Shown here: piece by piece, positions 1 to 8,299 of the stretch
Layout of the letters: each line of letters starts with the position of its first letter
Position numbering within the stretch: position 1 is the first letter of the stretch
Assembly (NCBI GenBank): GCA_034416335.1
Contig: DAOULV010000030.1
Location: forward strand, 156,737 to 220,736
DNA: 64,000 bases
Direction: 5' to 3'
From: MGML01 sp034416335
GTDB taxonomy: Bacteria > Chloroflexota > Dehalococcoidia > Dehalococcoidales > UBA2162
Translations under genes and position numbers: made by a program
The notes under the pieces: model-generated
Databases searched by the model: none
Seen by the model: only the letters and a program-made list of their open reading frames with translations
Told to the model about the DNA's origin: nothing

Positions 1-815
1 CCGATAAGGTTTATATAGTCGAGGATGCACTGCTCGGTGATTACCAGGCTGATTCTTATGTTGCAGCGGCGGAAAAAGCTGCCAGAGAAGTCAATCCTGC
101 TATTATTCTGATGGGACAGACTTCCATTGGGAGCGATATCGCACCGAGGCTTGCCTTCAGGCTTGAAACAGCGGCAGTCCTGGACTGCATTGCCCTCGAA
201 ATAGACTCCGATTCGAAAAGACTTCTACAGACCAAGCCGGTTTACGGCGGTAACGCTCAGGCGATATATGTCACGGATACCGATCCCCAGATAGCCACGG
301 TCAGGGCTAAATCGATGACTCCCCTGGAGAAAGACGATTCGAAACAGGGTGAGGTTGTAAAGATTGAAGCAGGTATCAATGCTTCCATGATAAGGACGAC
401 GGTACTGGATAAGGTGAAAGAAGAGGTGGAAGGGGTTAAGCTAGAAGATGCCACGGTGATTGTTACCGGCGGCAGGGGTATCGGCGGAGAAGAAGGATTT
501 AAGGAACTCGAAGAGCTGGCAAAGATACTGAAAGGCGCTGTTGGTGCGAGCCGCCCGGCATGCGATAACGGATGGATGTCAGATAAATCGCAGGTGGGAC
601 TTACCGGTAAAATCGTTACACCGGACCTTTATATAGCGGTTGGTGTTTCCGGTGCCAGCCAGCATATGGCAGGATGCTCCGGTTCAAAGACCATAGTTGC
701 TATAAACAAGGATTCCGAGGCTAATATTTTCAGGATGGCCCATTTCGGAGTGGTCGGCGACTGGAAAAAGATTATGCCGGCTTTCAAGGAAAAGGTGAAA
801 GAACTCGTTTCGTAG
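1..815 (+). CDS. etfA: Electron transfer flavoprotein alpha subunit, 3' part
   Basis: The open frame enters from the left edge (first full codon at base 3) and ends at 815, so the N-terminus lies outside the window; the first ATG at 111 is internal. The C-terminal FAD-binding domain of EtfA is clear: GGRGIGGEEGF, then GASRPACDNGW, then the family signature around LYIAVGVSGASQHMAG and TIVAINKD. EtfA with EtfB passes electrons from flavin dehydrogenases such as acyl-CoA dehydrogenase to a quinone oxidoreductase or another acceptor. EtfB normally lies just upstream and would be off the edge. A strong hairpin terminator follows 24 bases after the stop. The identification is firm. Confidence 0.95.
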   Translation, partial: DKVYIVEDALLGDYQADSYVAAAEKAAREVNPAIILMGQTSIGSDIAPRLAFRLETAAVLDCIALEIDSDSKRLLQTKPVYGGNAQAIYVTDTDPQIATVRAKSMTPLEKDDSKQGEVVKIEAGINASMIRTTVLDKVKEEVEGVKLEDATVIVTGGRGIGGEEGFKELEELAKILKGAVGASRPACDNGWMSDKSQVGLTGKIVTPDLYIAVGVSGASQHMAGCSGSKTIVAINKDSEANIFRMAHFGVVGDWKKIMPAFKEKVKELVS

Positions 816-838
816 GTTAAAATATATATGGAAATAGA

Positions 839-871
839 TAAGGAGTCCCGGTTAATCGGGACTCCTTTTTA
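839..871. terminator. Bidirectional intrinsic terminator between convergent etfA and EF-G-like gene
   Basis: A 10-bp perfect stem (841-850 with 857-866, aggagtcccg arm) with a 6-base loop is flanked by A and T runs. It can therefore end transcription from both sides of this convergent pair. Confidence 0.9.
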
Positions 872-883
872 GTAGATAGTAAA

Positions 884-2947
884 CTAGTTTTCTTTTTCGG
901 CCTGTTTTTCGGCAATAACCTTCTGGATGTTTGTTGAGGGCATAGGCTGATAATGGCTGAATTCCATCGTGAAGGTCCCTTTACCCTGGGTGATGGATTT
1001 GAGGTCGATAGCGTAACGCTGGATCTCCGCCAGCGGCGCCTGTGCCTGGATGACATTCATACCATTCGACGGGTTCATACCCTGAAGCTGGGCACGCTTG
1101 GTGTTCAGGTCGCCGATAATATCGCCGGTATAGTCTTCGGGGATGGTGACCGTGATGTCCATTATAGGTTCAAGTAATATAGGCTGGGCGTCCGCCATAC
1201 CTCTCTTGAAAGCTCCGGAGCCGGCTATCTTGAAGCAGATTTCGGAAGAATCAACCGGATGGAAGCTGCCGTCGTATACGGCTATTTTAAGATCGGTGGC
1301 AGGATAACCTGCCAGCACCCCCTCGTTCAGAGCTTCGTTTACTCCCTTTTCGACCGCCGGGATATAATTCCTGGGGATGCGGCCGCCGACTACTTCGTCG
1401 ACGAACTCGGTACCGGTACCGGCAGGCAGCGGTTCGAGTCTCAGCAGGACGTGTCCGTATTGCCCGTGACCTCCGGTCTGCTTTTTGTGTTTGTATTCAG
1501 CCTGGACGGTGGATGTAATTGTCTCGCGGTAAGGAACTTTGGGGGTTTCCAGCAAAATACTTACGCCGAACTTTCTCTGTATTTCTTCGGCGGCAACATC
1601 GAGCTGGGTTTCACCCATTCCGGACATGATGGTTTCGCCGGTTTCGGTATCGCGGCGGACCTGCATCGTCGGCTCTTCTTCGACAAGTCTGCTCAAGGCC
1701 GGGCCAAGTTTATCGAGGTCAGCTTTTGTCTTGGGATAAACGGCCTGGGAGAAAACGGGATTGGGGAAGGTGATAGGCGTCAGCTTGACCGGTTTATCCT
1801 GGGTGCACAGTGTATTGCCGGTGCCGGTAACGTTCAGTTTGGCGACACCGCCGATATCCCCGGCTGGTATCTGGGTTGCCGGTTCCTGTGTCTTACCTCT
1901 CAGGGTAAATAACTGACCGATACGTTCGGCCTCTTCACGGTTGGCGTTATATACCTGTGAATTGCTCTTGAAAACCCCGTTATAGACCCTGAAATAGGTG
2001 AGTTTCCCTACGTACGGGTCTGCCGTAGTCTTGAATACGAGCGCGGCCAGAGGTGAATCTTCTCCAGGTTTTACAATCTCTTCTTCACCGGACTTCTTAA
2101 TGGTCGTTACTTCGCATTCTGCCGGGGACGGAAGGTATTCTTTTACGGCATCGAGTAACTGCCTGATACCGATATCCTTAGTTCCAGAACCTGCCAGTAC
2201 AGGGACAACCTTACCGGCGGCAACGCTCTGCCGCAGGCCTTTATTCAGTTCTTCCATGCTGAGTTCTTCGCCGCCGAGATATTTTTCCAGGAGTGTATCA
2301 TCGAATTCCGCCGCCGCTTCTATCAGTTTCTCCCGGTAGGTATCGACCTGGTCCTGCATATCGGCAGGTACGTCGCCTTCTTTACCATCGGTACCCGTGT
2401 AGCTTTTAAGGGTAAGCAGGTCGACCACGCCCTGGAAATCAGCCTGGGAGCCGACAGGAAGTTGAATCGGTACGCAATGAATACCGAATTTGTCCTGGAG
2501 TTCACTTACGGTACGGATAAAATCCACGTTTTCCCGGTCCATCTTATTGACAAAGATGAAACGGGGCATACCGGCTTCTTCACAGTCATCCCATCTCTGC
2601 TGGGTGCCAACTTCGACACCGGATGCAGCACAGACGACCATTATGGCCCCCTCACAGACTCTCATCCCCGCTTTTACCTCGGCTATGAAATCCGAGTATC
2701 CCGGAGTATCTATAATATTTATCTTCGTATCTTTCCATTCGCAGGGCAGGACGGAAAGATTGATACTGATATTATGCTTTGCCTCCGTTTCGTCGTAATC
2801 GGAGGTCGTGGTGCCGTTCTCAACCTTACCCAACCGGTTTATTGCGCCGCTATCGAACAGAGCAGCTTCCGATATCGATGTTTTACCGGCCCCGTTGTGA
2901 GACAGCAGGACGACGTTGCGGATGTTATCGGGTCCGTATTGGTTCAT
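884..2947 (-). CDS. Elongation factor G-like translational GTPase (EF-G2 type)
   Basis: 687 residues, the full length of EF-G. The GTPase domain has a P-loop SHNGAGKTS near residue 15, DTPGYSDF (G3) and NKMD (G4). Domains II-V follow, with the domain IV stretch around GGHGQYGHV. The P-loop departs from the canonical AHVDAGKTT of the main EF-G, and together with the overall sequence this points to the EF-G-like/EF-G2 paralogue rather than the essential fusA. These paralogues bind ribosomes, but their exact role is unsettled. A GTAGGTG ribosome site precedes the ATG and a good promoter lies 29-57 bases upstream. The gene is transcribed alone. Confidence 0.9.
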   Translation of the reverse strand: MNQYGPDNIRNVVLLSHNGAGKTSISEAALFDSGAINRLGKVENGTTTSDYDETEAKHNISINLSVLPCEWKDTKINIIDTPGYSDFIAEVKAGMRVCEGAIMVVCAASGVEVGTQQRWDDCEEAGMPRFIFVNKMDRENVDFIRTVSELQDKFGIHCVPIQLPVGSQADFQGVVDLLTLKSYTGTDGKEGDVPADMQDQVDTYREKLIEAAAEFDDTLLEKYLGGEELSMEELNKGLRQSVAAGKVVPVLAGSGTKDIGIRQLLDAVKEYLPSPAECEVTTIKKSGEEEIVKPGEDSPLAALVFKTTADPYVGKLTYFRVYNGVFKSNSQVYNANREEAERIGQLFTLRGKTQEPATQIPAGDIGGVAKLNVTGTGNTLCTQDKPVKLTPITFPNPVFSQAVYPKTKADLDKLGPALSRLVEEEPTMQVRRDTETGETIMSGMGETQLDVAAEEIQRKFGVSILLETPKVPYRETITSTVQAEYKHKKQTGGHGQYGHVLLRLEPLPAGTGTEFVDEVVGGRIPRNYIPAVEKGVNEALNEGVLAGYPATDLKIAVYDGSFHPVDSSEICFKIAGSGAFKRGMADAQPILLEPIMDITVTIPEDYTGDIIGDLNTKRAQLQGMNPSNGMNVIQAQAPLAEIQRYAIDLKSITQGKGTFTMEFSHYQPMPSTNIQKVIAEKQAEKEN

Positions 2948-2975
2948 TTTTCACCTACTAAATTTATTCTTATCC

Positions 2976-3004
2976 ATTATAATCTTTGTGCGTGCGTACA
3001 GCAA
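2976..3004 (-). promoter_or_regulatory. Sigma70-type promoter of the EF-G-like gene
   Basis: Read leftward: TTGCTG at 3004-2999, a 17-base spacer, and a perfect TATAAT at 2981-2976, about 30 bases before the ATG. Confidence 0.65.
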
Positions 3005-3084
3005 GTGTAAACAGGTCCGGCAGGAACGAACGAGATTAGTCCTATCGGAAGGCTACAGATGAAACAGGACAGTATATCCGGGCA

Positions 3085-3645
3085 TCAGCCGACGCGCTCA
3101 AGGAGTAAAGGAGTAACGAATGTCTCTACCCCCGCGGCTACAAGGAAAAGACCTGCGGATATCGCCAGGAATTTCAGGTTACTCCTGAAATTGGACATTA
3201 TAATGTCTTTTTTACCCTTACTGAATATCCCCCGAAGGACAGCCACTCCGAAACTCAAGGCTACTGCTTCGCCCATTAAGAGTGCCGGAATTTCGAAAAT
3301 GCCGTGCGGAAGCAGACCTGCCATTAGGAAGGGAAAAGATTCTTTTTCAGCGATTATTGCCGATATCAGTCCGATTACTCCACCGTTAAAGAACAGAGTT
3401 ACCGCAGGGACGAGGCATAGCAACGGACTTAAAACGAAGCTGAATGCTATGACAGATACGTTTTTCAGGAAAATTAGTATGAAGACGGCAATCTGCGGAA
3501 GCGGTGTAATAATATCCGCCATCTCGTCGAGTGCCGCAGCTTCAGCCAGAAATACACTGCCGCTGCCGGTCGGCAGTAACAGGCCAAGCATCAGGCCGAA
3601 AATAAACAGTCCGGCAGCGGCCGACAGCCATTTCCCGTAGTTCAT
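3085..3645 (-). CDS. SpoIIM-like (DUF95) integral membrane protein
   Basis: 186 residues with about five hydrophobic segments. The C-terminal half holds LLPHGIFEIPALLMGEA, typical of the stage II sporulation protein M/DUF95 family, which also occurs widely in non-sporulating bacteria. Nothing else nearby suggests sporulation, so a general membrane role is more likely. Its ATG directly abuts the TAA of the nitroreductase gene upstream, so translation is probably coupled. The function in this organism is unknown. Confidence 0.8.
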   Translation of the reverse strand: MNYGKWLSAAAGLFIFGLMLGLLLPTGSGSVFLAEAAALDEMADIITPLPQIAVFILIFLKNVSVIAFSFVLSPLLCLVPAVTLFFNGGVIGLISAIIAEKESFPFLMAGLLPHGIFEIPALLMGEAVALSFGVAVLRGIFSKGKKDIIMSNFRSNLKFLAISAGLFLVAAGVETFVTPLLLERVG

Positions 3646-4203
3646 TTAGCCGTCGAACTTATCATAAAATACTATTTCCGATAGCTCTTTTCTCGGGACG
3701 GTTCGCGGCGTTTCGTCAGGGTAGCCGAGGGGAGTCATCGATACCACGCAGAATCCTTCGGGTACTCCGAGGATCCCGGCGACCTTTTGGGCATCGAACA
3801 GTCCCAGGTGGACCGTTCCCAGTCCGAGAGAATGAGCTTCCAGGACAAGGTTCTGCATGGCGAGGGCGACATCATACATATACCAGTCACCCTTATCGGT
3901 AGCGAAATCACCCGCGTTCAGTCCGGATTTGCCGAGTTCGGCACAGGCGACGATGAGTACCGGAGCCCGGATAATGGCTGTGGCGGCGGGGTTCTCACTC
4001 GATCTGCCGCTTATCATACATCCGGCTATCTTTTCTTTGGTATTGCCGTCGCGAACAACCACAAACCGCCAGCATTGCGTGTTTTTCCAGGACGGCGCCC
4101 ACCTGGCGGCTTCCAGTATCCTCTCCAGTATTTCATCATCAATAGGGTCCGCCTTCATCCTGCGGACGCTCCGCCTGTTAATAATAGCTTCGGTAACTTC
4201 CAT
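3646..4203 (-). CDS. Nitroreductase family protein
   Basis: 185 residues of the FMN-dependent nitroreductase fold. The N-terminal NRRSVRRMK contacts FMN phosphate, AARWAPSWKNTQCWRF is the family's second block, and LGLGTVHLGLF and GYPDE come later. Members reduce nitro groups, quinones, or iodotyrosine-like substrates using NAD(P)H; the substrate cannot be told here. It lies in a leftward run with pcm upstream (gap 22 bases) and the SpoIIM-like gene directly behind it. Confidence 0.9.
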   Translation of the reverse strand: MEVTEAIINRRSVRRMKADPIDDEILERILEAARWAPSWKNTQCWRFVVVRDGNTKEKIAGCMISGRSSENPAATAIIRAPVLIVACAELGKSGLNAGDFATDKGDWYMYDVALAMQNLVLEAHSLGLGTVHLGLFDAQKVAGILGVPEGFCVVSMTPLGYPDETPRTVPRKELSEIVFYDKFDG

Positions 4204-4225
4204 TTACTGTCCTTCCTGCAGTTAT

Positions 4226-4861
4226 TTAATCTTCCCAGGCCCCTTTCCCGATAAGGGAAACGAACCGGCACCCGCCCAGGTTGATTAGCCTGTTCCTGGT
4301 CTTCATTCGAGTAATCTTATAGAGTTCCTGGAGATGTCGTGAACCGACCGGTATGACCAGGATGCCGTTGAACTTAAGCTGGGCTACCAGTTCGGGAGGG
4401 ACTTCAGGGGCCCCGGCGGCGGTAATTATTGCGTCATAAGGACCGTCTTCGGGCCACCCCAGAGTTTTTCCGGAGACATGAATGCAGACATTGGTATATT
4501 CCAGTTCATCCAGCAATTTTTCAGCCGATGCAGCGAGTTCGGGGAGACGTTCGACCGATACGACGGAACAGGCAAGTTCGGCAAGAATCGCCGCCTGATA
4601 CCCGCTGCCGGTGCCGATTTCAAGAACCTTCTCTTTTCCTGTCAGTTCTAGGGCTTCGGTCATCATCGCGACTATCAGTGGCTGTGATATGGTCTGGCCA
4701 AGTCCGATGGGGAGGGGTCTATCCTCGTACGCCAGATGCTGGAGATCCGGCGAGATAAATTTTTCCCGCGGAACGCGGGACATAGCTTCAAGCACTCGTT
4801 TGTCACGGATTTCAGTAGCGATATGGCTTATCAGTCTTGCTCTCTCTGTTTCAAAATCCAT
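4226..4861 (-). CDS. pcm: Protein-L-isoaspartate O-methyltransferase
   Basis: 211 residues, the normal size. Family blocks are in order: VPREKFISPD, the GLGQTISQP loop that binds the isoaspartyl substrate, VLEIGTGSGYQAAIL (SAM motif I), and GPYDAIITAAGAPEVP. The enzyme methylates isoaspartyl residues in aged proteins so that they can revert to aspartate. It starts a leftward run with nitroreductase and the SpoIIM-like gene. The identification is firm. Confidence 0.95.
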   Translation of the reverse strand: MDFETERARLISHIATEIRDKRVLEAMSRVPREKFISPDLQHLAYEDRPLPIGLGQTISQPLIVAMMTEALELTGKEKVLEIGTGSGYQAAILAELACSVVSVERLPELAASAEKLLDELEYTNVCIHVSGKTLGWPEDGPYDAIITAAGAPEVPPELVAQLKFNGILVIPVGSRHLQELYKITRMKTRNRLINLGGCRFVSLIGKGAWED

Positions 4862-4887
4862 GACAAGACCTTCGATTATGCGGTCGG

Positions 4888-5169
4888 TTATAAGACGGCA
4901 GCCAGAATACCGAGTATCACCAGGATCAATACTGCAAGCAGGCCTATCGTAATTAATTCCGAGAATATGTACGGATAACGAGCAACAGCAGCCGGTGCGG
5001 GTTGAACCACATTCTTTTGTGCCGTGACGGGCGTTTCTACGGCAGCGGATTCGGTTTTATCGACCGTCGGCTGAGCGACTACAGCCGCAGATGAACTTAC
5101 GGTCGATGATTTTCTTCTTTTACCGGGAGGAACATTTTTCCCTCTTTTACGGCGTGATTTAGCGGGCAT
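4888..5169 (-). CDS. Small tail-anchored membrane protein, unknown
   Basis: 93 residues: a very basic N-terminus (MPAKSRRKRGKNVPPGKRRK), an Ala/Val/Thr/Pro-rich linker, and one C-terminal hydrophobic helix (ITIGLLAVLILVILGILAAV). A GGGAG ribosome site sits 7 bases before the ATG. The layout implies a cytoplasmic, perhaps nucleic acid- or lipid-head-binding, basic tail held at the membrane. No family is recognised. It lies between xer and pcm in the same direction. Confidence 0.65.
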   Translation of the reverse strand: MPAKSRRKRGKNVPPGKRRKSSTVSSSAAVVAQPTVDKTESAAVETPVTAQKNVVQPAPAAVARYPYIFSELITIGLLAVLILVILGILAAVL

Positions 5170-5205
5170 TATATACTCCCATTAGAGGATTTGTTTTTAA
5201 CGGTA

Positions 5206-6117
5206 CTACCTGGCTCTGGGGTGGGACTTTTCATAGGTACGCCTAACGTGTTCGGAGGTAAGGTGAGTATAGACCTGGGTTGTCGATATATTCGCGTGTC
5301 CCAGTAGCTCCTGAACGGACCTGAGGTCGGCGCCACCACTGAGCATATGGGTAGCAAAGCTGTGTCGCAGGGTATGAGGGGTTATCTCTGAATCCAGCCC
5401 GGCTGCTTTGGCGTAACCTTTAAGTATCTGCCAGAAACCTTGCCGGGTTAGTCTTTCACCCCGCCGGTTAAGAAAAAGGGCTTTTTCATCGTCCCTTCGC
5501 ACTATCTGGGGGCGGGCTTCCCTGATATATTCGTCCACTATCACGGCGGCTTGTTTGTAAATGGGTACCATACGTTCCTTGTTGCCCTTACCGAAACAGC
5601 GTACGAAACCTCCATCGATATCTATATCATCGAGGTTAAGAGAGATAAGCTCGCTTACTCTCATGCCGCTGGCGTAGAGTAGTTCCAGCATAGCGCGGTC
5701 TCTTTTCGCTTCGGGTGTCGACTGTTTTGCCGGCTGGTCGAGAAGAAGACGCACCTGTTTGATGGAGATAGGTTTCGGCAGGAGTCTGCCGACGTTAGGG
5801 GAAACTACATTCTGAGTCGGATTTTCGGTTATTTTACCTTCCGACATCATAAACTTAAAGAAGCTCTTGGCGGCGGCAATCTTTCGCGCCAGGGTAGTAG
5901 CTGCGTATTTCCTTTCTTTAAGCGTGAGCTGATAAGCGAGCATCGACTGACGGCTGAAGTCGATCCAGGAGGGAGTCTTACCGGATTTCGAAGCTTCTTC
6001 TTCAATAAACGCGGCCAACTGTGAGAGGTCATTCTGGTAGGCAGCCAGCGTATTTTCTGAGAAGCCTTTTTCAACTGACAGGTAGGTCAGGAATCTCTTA
6101 ATTTCTTCTTTCACCAC
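5206..6117 (-). CDS. xerD: Site-specific tyrosine recombinase, XerC/XerD type
   Basis: 303 residues. The N-terminal SAM-like core-binding domain (residues ~1-90, FLTYLSVEKGFSENTLAAY) is followed by the catalytic domain, with Arg153 in SGMRVSEL, Lys in GKGNKERMVP, HTLRHSFATHML, LGHANISTTQ and nucleophile Tyr283 in QVYTHL. All six catalytic positions are present. The size and lack of extra domains fit the chromosome-dimer-resolving Xer proteins rather than a phage integrase; XerC and XerD cannot be separated by eye. The start is GTG. The 178 bases upstream are AT-rich and hold no gene. Confidence 0.88.
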   Translation of the reverse strand: MVKEEIKRFLTYLSVEKGFSENTLAAYQNDLSQLAAFIEEEASKSGKTPSWIDFSRQSMLAYQLTLKERKYAATTLARKIAAAKSFFKFMMSEGKITENPTQNVVSPNVGRLLPKPISIKQVRLLLDQPAKQSTPEAKRDRAMLELLYASGMRVSELISLNLDDIDIDGGFVRCFGKGNKERMVPIYKQAAVIVDEYIREARPQIVRRDDEKALFLNRRGERLTRQGFWQILKGYAKAAGLDSEITPHTLRHSFATHMLSGGADLRSVQELLGHANISTTQVYTHLTSEHVRRTYEKSHPRAR

Positions 6118-6295
6118 AACTCCTCACTGACTATGGATTTCAGATAAAATGGACAGGTTTCTGATTAACATATATATTTTAACATAACATTGCAAAAAAA
6201 GCGACAGTCGGATAAAAAATTATTCAAATAGGCTTATAAGACACCTTTTCCCCCCAATTTACCGTAATCATCAGGGAAATCTTTTGAAGAAACCG

Positions 6296-7813
6296 TTACC
6301 TGGAAGATGCGATATCCTCGATTTGATCGGCATTCAGTCTCTCGGCTACTTTCCTGAAGTGGAACCCGAATACCGACAGGCTTACCGAGAGAGGGAAAGC
6401 CCGGGGCTTCTTAAACAGGGTGGTGAGTATAAGTTTCCAGTAGTACCTTCTCCCCTTTTCCTTGAGGCCGAGGAACCAGATGGACTTGAATAGCCCTTCG
6501 ATGTGCTTGAACTGCAGCTGGGGCAGCTTGTTTACCTTCGGGGGGTTGTATTCCTTGAGGAAGATCCTGACGCGCTCGTAGTACTGCTTTGGAGAGTAAA
6601 TGGTGTGGACGATGTTCCTGTATCCGTTGATAAGAGTATCGTAATTCATCCTGGGGACGAAATTAATCGAGTAATCGGTGTTGTCACCGGTAATGTCCTT
6701 GAGGAGGCGGTTTTCATCCTTGAGGCGGTGATATAACCTGGTACCCCGGGGAGCGTTTAGCAGCCCGACCATCGCGGTAACGATACCGCTTTTCTGGATG
6801 AAGTTAATCTGGCTCCTGAAGATAGATACGGGGTCGCTATCAAACCCAACGATAAATCCGCCCTGGACCTCGAACCCGTGGTTCTGGAGGATTTTCACCG
6901 CCGAGGTGAGGTCGCGCCCCTTGTTCGGCAGCTTGTTGCATTCGGCAAGGCTGTCCTCGTTGGGTGTTTCGATACCGATAAATATACGGTCGAACCTGGC
7001 GTCCGCCATCATCTGCATCAGTTCTTCGTCGTCCGAGAGGTTTATGGAGACCTCGGTGAAGAAGGAGAAGGGGTATTTTCTTTCTTTTCCCCACTCAATC
7101 ATCGCGGGGAGGGTTTCCGCCTTCAGCTTTTTCTTGTTGCCGATGAAGTTATCATCGACGATGAAAATGCCACCGCGCCAGCCGGTATTATAAACGGCTT
7201 CAAGTTCTGCCAGCATCTGGTCTTTTTCCTTGGTGCGGGGTTTGTGACCGTTAAGAATGATAATATCGCAGAACTCGCAGTCGAACGGGCATCCGCGCGA
7301 ATACTGAATAGCCAGCGAAGAATACTGATTGGAATCGATAAGCGACCACATCGGCAGGGGAGTATTGTCTACAGGAGGTCTTTCATCGGTTTCGTAGAGG
7401 TGCTTTGCTTCGCCTTTTTCGAGGTCTGCCAGGAACAGGGAGAGGGTCGATTCAGCTTCGCCGAGGACGAAGTGGTCGACTCCTTCGAATTCGTCATAGC
7501 CGGTGGTGAAGAGGGGCCCCCCGCAGACGGTGCGGATATTCAAGGCTTTGCAGCGCGAAATGACTTCTTTTACCGATTCTCTCTGGACGACCATAGCGCT
7601 GATGAAAACGTAGTCCGCCCAGGTGATATCCTCGTCGGCGAGTTCAGTCACGTTCATATCGACGAGTTTCTTCTCCCATTCCGCAGGGAGCATTGCCGCC
7701 ACGGTCAGCAGGCCTAAAGGCGGGAAAGCGGCTTTTTTAGAGATAAACCTGAGGGCGTGCCTGAAACTCCAGAAAGTATCGGGGTAGCTCGGGTAGACAA
7801 GAAGTATCTTCAT
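6296..7813 (-). CDS. B12-binding-domain radical SAM protein (DUF4070 type)
   Basis: 505 residues. An N-terminal cobalamin-binding-like domain (MKILLVYPSYPDTFWSF, residues 1-140) precedes a radical SAM barrel whose CPFDCEFC motif (Cys175, Cys179, Cys182) ligates the 4Fe-4S cluster. A C-terminal region resembling DUF4070 follows. Relatives include the hopanoid C-2 methylase HpnP and other B12-dependent C-methylases; the substrate cannot be inferred. An AAAGGAGA site precedes the ATG, and the leader holds an inverted repeat. A monocistronic unit is likely. Confidence 0.85.
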   Translation of the reverse strand: MKILLVYPSYPDTFWSFRHALRFISKKAAFPPLGLLTVAAMLPAEWEKKLVDMNVTELADEDITWADYVFISAMVVQRESVKEVISRCKALNIRTVCGGPLFTTGYDEFEGVDHFVLGEAESTLSLFLADLEKGEAKHLYETDERPPVDNTPLPMWSLIDSNQYSSLAIQYSRGCPFDCEFCDIIILNGHKPRTKEKDQMLAELEAVYNTGWRGGIFIVDDNFIGNKKKLKAETLPAMIEWGKERKYPFSFFTEVSINLSDDEELMQMMADARFDRIFIGIETPNEDSLAECNKLPNKGRDLTSAVKILQNHGFEVQGGFIVGFDSDPVSIFRSQINFIQKSGIVTAMVGLLNAPRGTRLYHRLKDENRLLKDITGDNTDYSINFVPRMNYDTLINGYRNIVHTIYSPKQYYERVRIFLKEYNPPKVNKLPQLQFKHIEGLFKSIWFLGLKEKGRRYYWKLILTTLFKKPRAFPLSVSLSVFGFHFRKVAERLNADQIEDIASSR

Positions 7814-7837
7814 GTGTCTCTCCTTTGCTTAAAATTA

Positions 7838-7887
7838 AAGCAGTAAAGCTGATTTTTACACGGTCCCGTCATATTGCTTTACTGCTT
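7838..7887. repeat. 12-bp inverted repeat in the leader of the radical SAM gene
   Basis: aagcagtaaagc at 7838-7849 is the exact reverse complement of 7876-7887, separated by 26 bases. It lies between the promoter and the start codon of the leftward gene, so it could form an RNA hairpin in the 5' leader or be a protein site. Confidence 0.45.
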
Positions 7888-7913
7888 CCCGCTGTTTTAG
7901 TTAACTACCGGGT

Positions 7914-7942
7914 ATACTAGCCTTTTCGAGCCTGCTTGTCAA
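7914..7942 (-). promoter_or_regulatory. Promoter of the radical SAM gene
   Basis: Read leftward: TTGACA at 7942-7937, a 17-base spacer, and TAGTAT at 7919-7914. It is divergent from the tRNA promoter 20 bases away. Confidence 0.6.
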
Positions 7943-7961
7943 CCCCGGAAAGCCGGATTCC

Positions 7962-7990
7962 TTGACACTGAAGGTGGCAGGGTTTATACT
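7962..7990 (+). promoter_or_regulatory. Promoter of the initiator tRNA gene
   Basis: Consensus TTGACA at 7962-7967, a 17-base spacer, and TATACT at 7985-7990. The tRNA begins 13 bases after the -10 element. Confidence 0.8.
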
Positions 7991-8002
7991 CTTAAAGTGC
8001 GT

Positions 8003-8077
8003 CGCGGGGTAGAGCAGTGGAAGCTCGTCGGGCTCATAACCCGGAGGTCGTTGGTTCGAATCCAACCCCCGCTACCA
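8003..8077 (+). tRNA. Initiator tRNA-fMet (CAT)
   Basis: A cloverleaf can be folded: acceptor CGCGGGG with CCCCGCT, D stem GAGC/GCTC, anticodon loop CTCATAA, T arm GTTGG-TTCGAAT-CCAAC, discriminator A and an encoded CCA. Two initiator hallmarks are visible: an unpaired first acceptor position (C1 opposite U72) and three G-C pairs at the foot of the anticodon stem. It is therefore the initiator, not the elongator, tRNA-Met. Confidence 0.93.
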
Positions 8078-8142
8078 AAAATCGAAGTCAAAAAAGCCCT
8101 CGATGCTAAATAAGAATCGAGGGCTTTTTAGTTTTGCTAACC
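8071..8142 (+). repeat. Left copy of a ~72-bp direct repeat including the tRNA-fMet 3' end
   Basis: This segment (gctacca, then the terminator hairpin, then ttttgctaacca) reappears in diverged form at 10781-10852. By hand about three quarters of positions match, including the ends. It may mark the left boundary of an inserted GH127-hicAB segment. Confidence 0.5.
8090..8131 (+). terminator. Intrinsic terminator of tRNA-fMet
   Basis: A run of A, stem gccctcgat paired with atcgagggc around an 11-base loop, then TTTTTA. It lies 13 bases after the tRNA. Confidence 0.9.
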
Positions 8143-8299
8143 ATTTCATTATGAATTATAATCACAAATATAATTTGAAGTGGGTAAAAATTAGTATATA
8201 TATGAATGTATTAATATATTCCGTAGGTATTCCACTTTCGTTATTGATTTTTGAGTACACCCTTACAATCCAGGGAAATTAATCAGGAGCAGACGTGCA

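Noticed and set aside
5206..6117. Phage or island integrase
   Set aside because: The size, lack of an att-adjacent tRNA and housekeeping neighbours fit a Xer protein better.
6878..7717. 279-codon plus-strand frame
   Set aside because: It is a shadow of the radical SAM gene, which has clear motifs on the other strand.
8003..8077. Elongator tRNA-Met
   Set aside because: The C1-U72 mismatch and three G-C pairs in the anticodon stem mark the initiator.
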